Assembly (NCBI RefSeq): GCF_016908295.1
Contig: NZ_JAFBDO010000001.1
Location: 868,001 to 932,000 of the forward strand
Source: Thalassobacillus pellis
GTDB lineage: Bacteria > Bacillota > Bacilli > Bacillales > Halobacillaceae
Reading direction: 5' to 3'
Length of the DNA stretch: 64,000 nucleotides
Positions 49,341-57,654 of the stretch are shown in pieces. The notes below the pieces were generated by a model that was not told the origin of the DNA, searched no databases, and worked only from the letters and a program-made list of their open reading frames with translations. Every line of letters begins with the position of its first letter. The first letter of the stretch is position 1. A program made the translations under genes and the position numbers.

Positions 49341-49462
49341 GAAAAACTTGGCTTGTCGCCTAGTCCTTATGGCGAAAGCCTTAGTTTTTCTTTTACTTGG
49401 GAGCTTTCTTAATGTACAAGAAAAAGGAGACGACAATGGCATAGTAAAGCCATGTCGCCTCC
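49341..49462 (-). promoter_or_regulatory. hutP-hutH leader with two terminator hairpins (HutP target)
   Basis: On the minus strand the first hairpin pairs GGAGGCGACATGGC with GCCATTGTCGTCTCC (49426-49462) and runs into TTTTTC, a strong terminator directly after hutP. The second pairs GGCTTTCGCC with GGCGACAAGCC (49350-49380) and is followed by AAGTTTTTC. In Bacillus subtilis HutP with histidine and Mg2+ binds hut RNA between hutP and hutH and disrupts a terminator, so the same logic is expected. Exact HutP UAG-type sites were not assigned. Confidence 0.72.
49347..49430 (+). repeat. Repeat D, copy 2, within the hut leader
   Basis: The plus strand reads TTGGCTTGTCGCCTAGTCCT, GCCTTAGTTTTTC, GAGCTTTCTTAA and AAAAAGGAG, matching the order found at 40787-40878. 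It supplies the second hairpin of the hutP-hutH leader. Confidence 0.6.
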
Positions 49463-49492
49463 TCTTAACTTTTGACTGTAGGCAACAGTTTC

Positions 49493-49942
49493 TTATATAT
49501 GATTGATACCAAGACCCATTGTTTCATGCTCCAAGCCTTTGACAGGTGCGCCGATTGTCCCGTAAAAAGCAACAGCGATCCATTCTCCTTCACCTTTTCG
49601 ATCATAAGGTTCTCCGCGAACGACAGAAAATTTCAGTCCTACCGTCCGCATCATGTCGCCGATAGCAATCTGGCCGCGGGTCACACCTTCTAATGCTTCC
49701 AATATAGCATGGTACAAAGCGTGCGTTTCCCTATATACTTCTTCTGATATGATGCCATTCCGTTTAGCAGCTGTTTCAACAGATGAAATGACCTTCTGCA
49801 TGTTCATCGATCCCGCTTTGCCTGTGCAATAACGTACTTCTTTGAACTGCTTATTAAACAGCTGAATTTCTTCCTCATCCAAAGAGGCCAATAAAACAGC
49901 CAGCTTCCCAATCTGAATCGTCTGCGCCACAATCTCCACCAA
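49493..49942 (-). CDS. hutP: Hut operon positive regulator HutP
   Basis: HutP is an RNA-binding antiterminator that lets RNA polymerase pass the hut terminator when histidine is present. The 149-residue protein matches Bacillus subtilis HutP along its length: [11 protein letters not shown] near the start, [46 protein letters not shown] and [23 protein letters not shown], which carries the histidine/Mg2+ site. The start is uncertain: TTG 49942 keeps the family length, and GTG codons at 49939 and 49930 are alternatives. It heads hutPHUIG. Confidence 0.92.
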   Translation of the reverse strand: MVEIVAQTIQIGKLAVLLASLDEEEIQLFNKQFKEVRYCTGKAGSMNMQKVISSVETAAKRNGIISEEVYRETHALYHAILEALEGVTRGQIAIGDMMRTVGLKFSVVRGEPYDRKGEGEWIAVAFYGTIGAPVKGLEHETMGLGINHI

Positions 49943-49986
49943 ATTTCCATGTAATAAAATCGACTAATCACTATTATCTATTCTTT

Positions 49987-50016
49987 ATTGTAACCGCTTT
50001 CTAAATTGTCTGTCAA
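49987..50016 (-). promoter_or_regulatory. hut operon promoter with overlapping cre
   Basis: On the minus strand TTGACA (50011-50016) and TACAAT (49987-49992) are 18 bp apart. The minus-strand TAGAAAGCGGTTACA (49989-50003) matches the cre consensus with one mismatch and covers the -10, so CcpA should block transcription in rich carbon. Confidence 0.75.
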
Positions 50017-50049
50017 TCAGCAGACAAGCACTAAAAAGGATTTACTACT

Positions 50050-50080
50050 TGGTATATTTGCTTCCATTCGTTACAAACTA
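50050..50080 (+). promoter_or_regulatory. Candidate sigma-G promoter of sspH
   Basis: TGGTAT (50050-50055) and CAAACTA (50074-50080), 18 bp apart, resemble the forespore sigma-G pattern TGAATA-N17-18-CATACTA. The spore function of the gene supports this; the match is partial. Confidence 0.35.
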
Positions 50081-50104
50081 AAACCAATAATGGAGGTGTT
50101 ACAT

Positions 50105-50284
50105 ATGGAAACGCATCGCGCCAAAGAAATCACAGATTCCCCGAACATGATTCCTGTCACCTATAACGGGACTCCTGTTTTTATCCAGCATGTCGATGAA
50201 AAGAACGAAACAGCGAGAATCTATCCCCTCGATTCCCCAGAGGAAGAACTCGAAGTTGCCGTCCGAGGGTTAAACGAGGAATAA
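50105..50284 (+). CDS. sspH: Small acid-soluble spore protein, H type
   Basis: The 59-residue protein starts METHRAKEITDSPNMIPVTY and contains NGTPVFIQHVDEKNETARIY followed by PLDSPEEE. This matches the H-type small acid-soluble spore protein family in length and in its RAKEI, VTYNG, IQHV and TARIYPLD blocks. H-type SASPs are minor forespore proteins of unknown exact role. GGAGGTG sits seven bases before ATG 50105; a longer in-frame start at 50006 would overlap the hut promoter and has no ribosome binding site. It is divergent from hutP. Confidence 0.9.
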   Translation: METHRAKEITDSPNMIPVTYNGTPVFIQHVDEKNETARIYPLDSPEEELEVAVRGLNEE

Positions 50285-50331
50285 AAAGGCTTAGTTGGTC
50301 TTCAAGCAGTAATAGAGAACGCAATGAAAGG

Positions 50332-50373
50332 ATCGAGTATGAAACCACGCTGGTTTTAGGCTCGATTTTTTTT
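50332..50373 (+). terminator. Terminator of sspH
   Basis: ATCGAG and CTCGAT pair, with an inner AAACC/GGTTT stem, followed by eight T residues. Confidence 0.78.
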
Positions 50374-50507
50374 AAGAAATTCTTTTCTGGATATAGTAAA
50401 CCGAGCCAAAGTGGTATTTCCTGCTTAATAAAGGATTTTAGGGACCCTTAGAGGAACATATAAAATAAAGAAAATTCCTTCAAACCTTTAAAAAGAGGAG
50501 TATGTTA

Positions 50508-50981
50508 ATGCAAAAATTATTTGAATACAACTGGCAGGTGCGGGATGACTGGTTTACGTGGTGTGAAACGGTTCCGGAAAAAGAATTATTGAAAGAAAGG
50601 GTTGGCGGTGTTGGCAGCATTCTATATACACTGTTTCACATAGTTGATGTCGAATACAGTTGGATATGCGGATTGCAAGGCAAACCAGAACCTGAAGAGC
50701 CACCATTTGCAGCCTATTCAAGCTTACCCAAACTCCGGGAACTGTCGAACTTCTATCATAAAGATGTAAAGTCTTTTGTGACCTCTTGGAGAGATGAAAT
50801 GGAAAACTGGAAGCTGACAGAAACAGCTCCCCATGGGGAAACGGTCAGTTTTCGATATGGCGAAGTTATGCGTCACGTCATTGTCCACGAAATCCATCAT
50901 ATTGGCCAATTATCTGTATGGTCACGTGAATTGGGCAAAAAGCCTGTTACGGCAAACCTCATTGACAGAGGGTTATATTAA
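50508..50981 (+). CDS. DinB-family protein
   Basis: This 157-residue DinB protein shows the three metal histidines at LFHIVDVEYSW (about 43) and HVIVHEIHHIGQLSVW (about 122-137). It resembles the group that begins LFEYNWQVRDDWF, present in several copies in many bacilli; the substrate is unknown. I chose ATG 50508, seven bases after AGAGGAG; the ATG at 50502 touches that site. It stands alone between sspH and the TetR gene. Confidence 0.8.
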   Translation: MQKLFEYNWQVRDDWFTWCETVPEKELLKERVGGVGSILYTLFHIVDVEYSWICGLQGKPEPEEPPFAAYSSLPKLRELSNFYHKDVKSFVTSWRDEMENWKLTETAPHGETVSFRYGEVMRHVIVHEIHHIGQLSVWSRELGKKPVTANLIDRGLY

Positions 50982-51051
50982 TAAAAATACTCTAGCACTC
51001 ATTCAAAGACTCCGTTCAGAGACAGATAACAGCTTCTCCTAATAAAAATAG

Positions 51052-51102
51052 TTGACGAGAATATCGTGGAATTGATATTCTCTGTATAGAAAGGTCGTTC
51101 TA
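51052..51102 (+). promoter_or_regulatory. tetR promoter with operator
   Basis: TTGACG (51052-51057) and TATTCT (51076-51081) are 18 bp apart. TAGAAAGGTCGTTCTA (51087-51102) is an imperfect palindrome repeated exactly at 51693-51708 before the MFS gene. A second inverted pair, GAGAATATC (51057-51065) and GATATTCTC (51074-51082), spans the promoter itself. Confidence 0.7.
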
Positions 51103-51126
51103 CCTAATATAAGGAGAAGTGATGAT

Positions 51127-51675
51127 ATGACAGTAAAAAAAGACACATTACTTAAGGTAGCTGAGCGCTTATTTTATGAGCACGGATTTCGCGGAGTAGG
51201 ACTGAAACAAATCATTAGTGAAGCGAATGTTGCAACAATGACGCTTTATAACCATTTTTCTTCTAAGGACAACCTGGTGGAGGAAGTCCTTAAGCAACGG
51301 GAGGAACGCTATTGGTCTTATTTGGATTCCCATGTAGAAATGGATTCAGATTCCCCTTTCATCCTTGCTGTTGAAGCTCATGGCCGTTGGTTAAAGGAGC
51401 AATCCTACAAAGGGTGCATGTTCTTAAGGGCAATAGAAGATTATGCAGGGACTGATAATGAGATAGAGAACATTGCAAGGGGACACAAATCAAAATTGCT
51501 CGAGTATTTTCAACGTCTGGCACAAAGGAAAGGGAAAGATAACGAACGAGATTTAGCTCATCAATTTACACTGCTGCTTGAAGGGACTACTTCCATGACC
51601 ACATTGATTGGTGCAGAGAAAGCAACAGATCATTCTATTGCGATGGCGCGGACACTTGTCCAGCATACATCGTAA
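51127..51675 (+). CDS. TetR-family repressor
   Basis: The 182-residue regulator has the TetR helix-turn-helix in residues 5-50 (AERLFYEHGFRGVGLKQIISEANVATMTLYNHFSSKDNLVEEVL) and an all-helical ligand domain after it. A 16-base palindrome lies in front of this gene and again, identically, in front of the downstream MFS gene; the likely circuit is repression of both and release by a compound that the MFS protein exports. AAGGAG precedes the ATG. The ligand is unknown. Confidence 0.85.
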   Translation: MTVKKDTLLKVAERLFYEHGFRGVGLKQIISEANVATMTLYNHFSSKDNLVEEVLKQREERYWSYLDSHVEMDSDSPFILAVEAHGRWLKEQSYKGCMFLRAIEDYAGTDNEIENIARGHKSKLLEYFQRLAQRKGKDNERDLAHQFTLLLEGTTSMTTLIGAEKATDHSIAMARTLVQHTS

Positions 51676-51692
51676 TTTTTTCACCCATAAAT

Positions 51693-51708
51693 TAGAAAGG
51701 TCGTTCTA
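51693..51708 (+). promoter_or_regulatory. Second copy of the TetR operator
   Basis: The sequence TAGAAAGGTCGTTCTA is identical to 51087-51102 and lies 27 bases before the GTG start of the MFS gene. Confidence 0.72.
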
Positions 51709-51735
51709 TATAATTCGAGGTTAAGGAGGGATACC

Positions 51736-52875
51736 GTGAAATTTTCCAAATTAGTTTTACCCGGTGTTACCATGATTGCTGTCACTTATGGATTGGCGAG
51801 GTTCAGTTTTGGGCTGCTTCTCCCTGAGATTAATAAATCACTTGAGATATCCGACTTGGTATCTGGGATGATTTCTTCGTTATTTTATTTAGCCTATTGC
51901 TTTACTATCATTTATTCCACGGTTATTACCACAAATGAAGGGCCAAGAAGAATGATTATCTCAGCTGGAATATCTGCTTTTACTGGGTTGTTTCTGATGT
52001 GTTTTTCTCCAAATGTATGGGTGCTTGCGTTAGGTGTGTTATTTGCCGGGGGAAGCACCGGCCTGGTGTCCCCTCCTTATGGCGCAGCGATTTCACTTTG
52101 GATCAAAGAAGATATGCAAAAACGAGCGAATACATGGATTAATTCAGGTACAAGCTTTGGCATCGGCCTTTCAGGAGCAGGAGCGATTTTATTAACATCA
52201 AATTGGCGGCTGACTTATTTCATTTATGCTATGTTGGCGTTGTTCATATTAGTTTGGAATTTTAATTCGATTCCGAAAGATAACAAAAATCCGGGATTAA
52301 TGTTTAAAAAAGGTGAACTCTCCATAAAAGGTGTACAAGGATCGATTCCTTTGATTTTGGCATCTCTAACTCTAGGTATTTCCACATCAGCTTTTTGGAC
52401 ATTTTCCAGGTCATTCATTGAAGTGACTGGTGATTATAGTGAGTGGCAGCTTTCTGGATTTTGGGTAATATTAGGACTATGCGGAGTTCTTGGAGGGTTT
52501 TCCGGTTCATTAGTTGAAAGAAAAGGGTTACCTTTTGCATATAGGTTAGGAAGCATATCGATTGCCGCTGCTTCTATTATGCTATCTGTGTCACCTGGGA
52601 ATTGGTTATTGTCTTACTTATCCGCCGGAATCTTTGGCTGCTTCTATATATTTTTAACAGGCGTCCTGCTCGTCTGGGGAATCCATGTATTTATATCGAA
52701 TGCATCTTTAGGTATTGGCGCTCCTTTTTTACTTTTGGCGGTAGGCCAAGTAATAGGTTCCATACTTGCCGGATGGTTTGTTGGGTTATGGGATTATGCT
52801 GCCACTTTTATAATCTACGGATTAATTGGTTTCGGGGCTGCCCTTATTGGACCAAAAAAAGAAGTAGAAAGATAG
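51736..52875 (+). CDS. MFS transporter controlled by the adjacent TetR
   Basis: This 379-residue membrane protein has about twelve hydrophobic segments and belongs to the CynX/YbfB-like part of the major facilitator superfamily (TYGLARFSFGLLLPEINKSL at the N-terminus, GGSTGLVSPPYGAAISLW in segment 4, WRLTYFIYA). The start is GTG 51736, with AAGGAGGG seven bases before. The identical operators and tight spacing link it to the TetR gene; export of the TetR ligand is the natural inference. Confidence 0.82.
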   Translation: MKFSKLVLPGVTMIAVTYGLARFSFGLLLPEINKSLEISDLVSGMISSLFYLAYCFTIIYSTVITTNEGPRRMIISAGISAFTGLFLMCFSPNVWVLALGVLFAGGSTGLVSPPYGAAISLWIKEDMQKRANTWINSGTSFGIGLSGAGAILLTSNWRLTYFIYAMLALFILVWNFNSIPKDNKNPGLMFKKGELSIKGVQGSIPLILASLTLGISTSAFWTFSRSFIEVTGDYSEWQLSGFWVILGLCGVLGGFSGSLVERKGLPFAYRLGSISIAAASIMLSVSPGNWLLSYLSAGIFGCFYIFLTGVLLVWGIHVFISNASLGIGAPFLLLAVGQVIGSILAGWFVGLWDYAATFIIYGLIGFGAALIGPKKEVER

Positions 52876-52903
52876 TGTAATCAAAAAAGTCTGATTAGTA
52901 AAA

Positions 52904-53187
52904 GGAGGCTGGGAAAAAAATTAATTAAGCATAAAATAATCCGAACATTTTAGAAATCAGTTCGGATTATGTATGTGCTAAGAAATCGGTTTAACTACCG
53001 CTCCGTCCAAACACTTCGCTTTCCGCGGCACTGCCTCAGCTAACTTGGCCAAGAAGGTCGCTTGACCAAGTGGATCTTCGGCTCGTGCCGTTCCCGCAGG
53101 AGTATGCGTATTTGGACTACGCTAATGTTCTGTATATACAATTCTGTTCGCTTCTTATGCCAATATTTTATTAATGTTCCAACCTCT
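52904..53187. mobile_element. Small composite element with inverted ends (E), containing repeat A3
   Basis: The left end reads GGAGGCTGGGAAAAAAATTA and the right end, reversed, AAGAGGTTGGAACATTAATA, giving imperfect terminal inverted repeats of about 12 bases with AT-rich continuations. Inside are a hairpin ATAATCCGAAC/GTTCGGATTAT (about 52936-52969) and repeat A3. No transposase is encoded. Ends of the type AGGAGGCTGGGA occur in small intergenic elements of several Firmicutes, from memory. Confidence 0.5.
53005..53117 (-). repeat. Dispersed palindromic repeat A, copy 3 (reverse, different ends)
   Basis: On the minus strand CTCCTGCGGGAACGGCACGAG, ATCCACTTGGTCAAGCGAC, CTTCTTGGCCAAG and AGTGCCGCGG follow the order of copies A1 and A4. 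The ends differ: GTCCAAA and TTTGGAC form the outer inverted repeat here instead of GTTGATTC/GAATCAAC. Confidence 0.65.
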
Positions 53188-53299
53188 TCAGGTGACAGCT
53201 TTAATTATGTTTTGAGTAAAATACCGTTTACAATTTGATAATTATTTTTTTCCCAAAGTGTCTTTTCTCACGATAAAGATTTAAAGCAGTCGCTTTGTT

Positions 53300-54733
53300 T
53301 CATGTCACAGGCAGCTGAATTTCAACTGTTGTGCCTACGCCTTCACGGCTATCAATATGAAGAGAACCTTTGTGACTGTGAATAATGTTATTGGTAATCA
53401 TCATTCCAAGTCCTGTTCCCTCCGATTTCGTCGTAAAAAATGGTGTAGTTACTTTCCTTAAAATTTCTCCCGGTATGCCTTCCCCTTCATCAATGAATTG
53501 AAGCTGCAGTCCCCTTTTCCCCGTAGTGATTCCGATTCTGAGGGTTCCTCCGTCCGGCATAGCTTCTATGGCATTTTTTATAATATTGATGAACGCCTGC
53601 TTCAGTTTATTTTCCATTCCGAAAACCATTGGGAGATCAGCATCTGATGATATTTGGATTGTTACCTTCCGGGTTGTTGCAAACATGTGCATCAGCCTGA
53701 CCACTTGGCTGACCGTCTGAACAACATCCAACTCTTCCAACTCCTCACAGGATGGACGGGCAAGGGTAAGAAATTCGTTCAGCATTAAATTAATTCGATC
53801 AATTTCCGAAAAAATCAGACCTTCATATTTAGAAGCAGGGCCTTCTTCTTTATGAAGCTCTAACAGTTGAATAAACCCCTTCAGAATGGTCAGGGGGTTT
53901 TTAATTTCGTGGGCCACACCTGCAGCAAACTCTCCGACTAGATTCATTTTTTCATATTGCTGCAGCAGATAATTACTTTTCATTTCAAATTCTTTTTGTG
54001 CCGTGTTATCACGGAATACAACTTGGACCGCTCGCTGATTTTGGAAGTTTATTACTGTACCAGAACTAAGTATATCCATTCTTCTTCCTTCAGGGAGGTT
54101 CAATTTTAATTCGATGACACCTTCAGCCTCACCGCTTTCCAAAACTTTAGAGATTAATTCATGAAACCAGTCCCAGTCCTCCTCGTGGATGTAAGCTTTT
54201 AATGGTTGTCCAATGAAGTTCTTTTCTGAAACATTCAGCAAATTCATCGCTGCCCGATTGATGTACAGGAATTTCTCATTATTATGTATGACCATTGGGT
54301 CTGGTACTTCTGCTACAAGCTGACGATATTCCATTTCACTTTTTTTCAGTTCAGTTTCTTCTTTCTTTCGATCCGTAATGTCCTGAAGTTGGACAATCAA
54401 GTAAACGTCCCCATTTTCCTTATATACAGAAACACTCAGGTGTCCCCAGATCACCGTCCCGTCTTTACGGTAATATCGTTTATCCATTGCGTAGAAGTCG
54501 TGTTCTCCGAGAATCAGCGACCTGTTGTTATCCCTATTCATTTGATAATCATCCAGATAAGTGACATCTTTAACAGACATGCCAACTAATTCCTCCTCGG
54601 AATAACCAAGGATTCGGGCGAAGGATGAGTTAGCCATAAGAAACGTTTCTGTTTTATCCAAAATGGCCATTCCAATAAATGCATGAGAAAAAGCATTCAT
54701 GAATGCACCTTGTTTAGCAATATTATCCAGCAT
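53300..54733 (-). CDS. Orphan sensor histidine kinase with two PAS domains
   Basis: The 477-residue protein has no membrane segments. PAS 1 spans about 12-122 (with the C-terminal YRKDGTVIWGHLSVSVYKENG part), PAS 2 about 130-248, the HisKA dimerisation domain with phospho-acceptor H275 in GVAHEIKNPLT, and the HATPase domain with N-box NIIKNAIEAMPDGG, G1 DEGEGIP and G2 GTGLGMMI. The architecture is that of the bacilli sporulation kinases (KinA/KinE type), and there is no response-regulator gene beside it, so it may feed the phosphorelay to Spo0A; that is inference. If so, Sda encoded at 2.7 kb could act on it. Confidence 0.85.
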   Translation of the reverse strand: MLDNIAKQGAFMNAFSHAFIGMAILDKTETFLMANSSFARILGYSEEELVGMSVKDVTYLDDYQMNRDNNRSLILGEHDFYAMDKRYYRKDGTVIWGHLSVSVYKENGDVYLIVQLQDITDRKKEETELKKSEMEYRQLVAEVPDPMVIHNNEKFLYINRAAMNLLNVSEKNFIGQPLKAYIHEEDWDWFHELISKVLESGEAEGVIELKLNLPEGRRMDILSSGTVINFQNQRAVQVVFRDNTAQKEFEMKSNYLLQQYEKMNLVGEFAAGVAHEIKNPLTILKGFIQLLELHKEEGPASKYEGLIFSEIDRINLMLNEFLTLARPSCEELEELDVVQTVSQVVRLMHMFATTRKVTIQISSDADLPMVFGMENKLKQAFINIIKNAIEAMPDGGTLRIGITTGKRGLQLQFIDEGEGIPGEILRKVTTPFFTTKSEGTGLGMMITNNIIHSHKGSLHIDSREGVGTTVEIQLPVT

Positions 54734-54806
54734 AGGTAAGCAATCCCCTAAAATATATTTATGTTTACATTATAATACAAATGAGCAGGGAATCCTGTTG
54801 TTATTT

Positions 54807-54855
54807 GAAAAAAAATATGCCCTTCCCGGCTTTCATACCACCAGGCAGGGCATAT
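54807..54855 (-). terminator. Terminator of metNIQ
   Basis: On the minus strand ATATGCCCT and AGGGCATAT pair and are followed by eight T residues. Confidence 0.82.
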
Positions 54856-54859
54856 TTCT

Positions 54860-55681
54860 TTATTCCATCCATTTCGGTTTACCAAAACCTTTGAATTCTT
54901 CATCAATCACTTTTTCAAATTGATCAGCTTTTACAACTTCAATAATATCTTTCGCAAGTTGGCTGTCTTTGTTCTCTGTTTTGACTACGACTCGGTTGCG
55001 GTAATCATCAGGCATGTTCTCAAGGGCAAGCGCTTCCTGCAAGTCCATCTTGGCAGCAAGGGCATAGTTTCCTGGAACAGCTGCTAAATCTGTACCTTCT
55101 ACTGCTCGTGGCAGTTGTCCTGCTTCGATTGGCTGGAACTTAAGATTCTTTTTATTTTCGATGATATCTTTCTCTGATACAGTAAGAGGATTAGCCTCTG
55201 GGTCAAGTTTTACTAGTCCTTGATCCTCAAGAATCAAAAAGGCGCGGGCAGCATTCGTCGGATCATTAGGAACAGCGATGCTGGCCCCTTCTTTAATTTG
55301 TTCAATAGACGTAAATTTGTTGGAATAGATTCCCATTGGTGCTGTTGGTACAATCACAAGTCCAGAGAGCTTCATACCATGTTGTTTGGCAAAGGTGTCC
55401 ATATAAATTTTATGCTGGAAAAGATTCGCATCCAGAGCACCCTTGTCTAACGCCATGTTCGGCTGGATATAATCACTGAATTCTACTACTTCCACCGTAT
55501 AACCTTTTTCTTCAAGACCTGGTTTGATCGCTTTCTTGACCATGTCGCTGTATGGACCGGCGGTAGCCCCAATCCTGATGTTTTTATCTTCTTTTCCTTC
55601 CGCACTGGAACCGCCTGAGCCGCATGCTGCCAGCAGAGAGATGCTTGAGATAATAACAAGAAATAATAGAATATTCTTCAT
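54860..55681 (-). CDS. metQ: Methionine ABC transporter substrate-binding lipoprotein
   Basis: MetQ binds L- or D-methionine outside the membrane. The 273-residue protein has a lipoprotein signal with the lipidated cysteine C20 (LLAAC). The mature domain is a NlpA-type binder: IRIGATAGPYSDM, VVEFSDYIQPNMALDKGALDANLFQHKIYMD, and VPNDPTNAARAFLILEDQGL. It is the last gene of metN-metI-metQ, 20 bases after metI, under the SAM riboswitch upstream of metN. Confidence 0.93.
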   Translation of the reverse strand: MKNILLFLVIISSISLLAACGSGGSSAEGKEDKNIRIGATAGPYSDMVKKAIKPGLEEKGYTVEVVEFSDYIQPNMALDKGALDANLFQHKIYMDTFAKQHGMKLSGLVIVPTAPMGIYSNKFTSIEQIKEGASIAVPNDPTNAARAFLILEDQGLVKLDPEANPLTVSEKDIIENKKNLKFQPIEAGQLPRAVEGTDLAAVPGNYALAAKMDLQEALALENMPDDYRNRVVVKTENKDSQLAKDIIEVVKADQFEKVIDEEFKGFGKPKWME

Positions 55682-55701
55682 AGCTAGTTTCCTCCTAGTA
55701 G

Positions 55702-56367
55702 TTAACGTTTATCGACTAATTTAGCGAAGCGATCGCCCGCTAATTGCAGTATTTGTACAAATAAAATCAGAACAATGACCGTAGTGACCATAATCGTATT
55801 ATCATAACGGTAATATCCGAAACGGATGGCCAGGTCTCCAATGCCTCCGCCGCCGACGACTCCCGCCATGGCCGAATAGGCAACCAGGCTGATAGCTGTC
55901 AGCGTCAATCCCTGAATAATGCTTGGCTTTGCCTCAGGGAGAAGCACGTCTTTAATGATCATCCACGGAGAAGCTCCGACAGCAACAGATGCTTCGATAA
56001 CCCCTTTATCGATTTCCCTTAAGGAGGTTTCGACGATCCTTGCGAAAAAAGGAATGGCAGCTACTGATAAAGATACAGAAGCAGCAGTTGGTCCGATGGT
56101 CGTTCCAACGATCCATTGTGTAATAGGTATAAGTGCCACTAATAAAATAATGAATGGAATGGAACGAACCATATTAACGATGAAGCCGACGACTGTTTTG
56201 ACTGGACCATTTTCTAAAAACAGCCCCTTGTCCGTGACGAATAGAATGACACCGAGCGGCAGACCGATAAGCACTGCAACGCCGAGCGAAATTCCGACCA
56301 TGTAAAGCGTCTCCAAAAATGCCTGGTTTATTTCCGGCAGTAATTCAATGACATGATCAAGCGACAC
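55702..56367 (-). CDS. metI: Methionine ABC transporter permease
   Basis: This 221-residue permease has five to six hydrophobic segments and the ATPase-coupling EAA loop (VEASVAVGASPWMIIKDVLLPEAKPSII). MVRSIPFIILLVALIP and GGGGIGDLAIRFGYYRYD are typical of MetI. Its start overlaps the end of metN by 11 bases, indicating coupled translation. Confidence 0.93.
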   Translation of the reverse strand: MSLDHVIELLPEINQAFLETLYMVGISLGVAVLIGLPLGVILFVTDKGLFLENGPVKTVVGFIVNMVRSIPFIILLVALIPITQWIVGTTIGPTAASVSLSVAAIPFFARIVETSLREIDKGVIEASVAVGASPWMIIKDVLLPEAKPSIIQGLTLTAISLVAYSAMAGVVGGGGIGDLAIRFGYYRYDNTIMVTTVIVLILFVQILQLAGDRFAKLVDKR

Positions 56368-57370
56368 CTTTCAACACCTCCACCTGCTTCGTCCTTTCCT
56401 CAATATATTCAATAGCACGTTTTATTTCGACAGGGTCCCCTTTAAGCTCAAGGACAAATATCCCAAGTGGTATTTCCTGGATGTACTCGATCTTTCCGTG
56501 AAGGAAATTGCCCTGGACGGCATATTGCTTTAGCATATCTGAAATGACTCCCTCTCCGGCAGTAGTGCCTTTGAACTGGACCTTGACGAGTGTTCCTTCG
56601 ACCTTTTCCAGAGCCTGATCCGGGATATCGAATTGAAGAATGCTGGAAGTGAATTCCCTCGTCAGCTCATTTTTAGGATCGGCAAAAATATCGTAGACGG
56701 AACCTTGCTCGACAATCTTCCCGTCCTGCATGATCGCCATTCTGTCACAAATTTCTTTGACAACCTCCATCTCATGAGTGATAAGAATGACAGTGATACC
56801 TAGCTCACGGTTGATTTTTTTCAGCAAAGCTAAGATCGATTTGGTTGTACTAGGGTCAAGGGCAGAAGTCGCTTCATCGCACAGCAGAACAGAAGGTTCG
56901 TTTGCCAACGAACGGGCGATACCGACACGCTGCTTCTGTCCGCCGCTCAGCTGGGATGGGTAAGCATCTTTTTTATCTGATAAGCCCACCATTTGCAACA
57001 GTTCGTTCACCCTGGCTTTTCTTTTTTTCTTCGGATAATGGGCGGCCTTTAAAGCGAATCCTATGTTTTCACCAATTGTTTTGGAGCTGATCAAATTAAA
57101 ATGCTGAAATATCATTCCCATCTTTACACGCGCTTTACGCAGCTCCCGTTCCGGAACCCCCGTCAATTCTTGTCCATTCACTTTGACAGAACCGGATGAT
57201 GGACGCTCAAGCAAATTGATGCAGCGAAGCAAGGAGCTTTTGCCTGCGCCTGAATAGCCGACAATGCCGAATATTTCGCCTTTGGCAACTGTCAAAGAAA
57301 CGTTGTCAACAGCTGTAACGAGCTTCTCCTTTGAGTGATATTTCTTAACCAGATTCGTGATTTCAATCAT
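56357..57370 (-). CDS. metN: Methionine ABC transporter ATPase
   Basis: This 337-residue ATPase has Walker A GYSGAGKSSLLR, signature LSGGQKQRVGIARSL and Walker B VLLCDEATSALDP. A C-terminal ACT-like NIL domain (about 250-337) binds methionine and gives feedback inhibition in studied MetN proteins. I chose ATG 57370, preceded by AGAGGGGG at six bases; the longer frame to 57412 would run into the riboswitch terminator. It is first in the operon. Confidence 0.93.
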   Translation of the reverse strand: MIEITNLVKKYHSKEKLVTAVDNVSLTVAKGEIFGIVGYSGAGKSSLLRCINLLERPSSGSVKVNGQELTGVPERELRKARVKMGMIFQHFNLISSKTIGENIGFALKAAHYPKKKRKARVNELLQMVGLSDKKDAYPSQLSGGQKQRVGIARSLANEPSVLLCDEATSALDPSTTKSILALLKKINRELGITVILITHEMEVVKEICDRMAIMQDGKIVEQGSVYDIFADPKNELTREFTSSILQFDIPDQALEKVEGTLVKVQFKGTTAGEGVISDMLKQYAVQGNFLHGKIEYIQEIPLGIFVLELKGDPVEIKRAIEYIEERTKQVEVLKGVA

Positions 57371-57389
57371 TCTGTTCCCCCTCTTGCAG

Positions 57390-57557
57390 TAAAATAAATA
57401 TGCCTCTTTCATTTTGAAAGAGGCATCGAATTAAAAATTAACTTTAATCGACTTATCTCTCAGAATGAATTTCATTCTGTAGGAAGTGGCACCGTTCCTT
57501 TTAATAAGGAGGTTGCCGGACGTCATCGGGCCTAATCCCTCAGTCGCTCTTGATAAG
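57390..57557 (-). promoter_or_regulatory. S-box SAM-I riboswitch controlling metNIQ
   Basis: The minus strand reads CTTATCAAGAGCGACTGAGG (5' arm of P1 and P2), then GGCCCGATGACGTCCGGCAACC, GGTGCCACTTCC, and closes with GAGAGATAAG (aptamer 57452-57557). This is the S-box consensus with paired P1. The expression platform is the hairpin ATGCCTCTTTC/GAAAGAGGCAT (57400-57426) followed by a T-rich tail. With SAM bound the terminator should form and metNIQ be switched off. The promoter lies upstream: TTGACT (57614-57619) and TAAGAT (57591-57596), 17 bp apart. Confidence 0.95.
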
Positions 57558-57654
57558 TAATTCGAATATGAAATTTTTCGTATGACAATCATCTTACCGA
57601 TACAGGTTGTAAAAGTCAATATCTTTACAGTTGTAAAAAATATACACTGGACAC

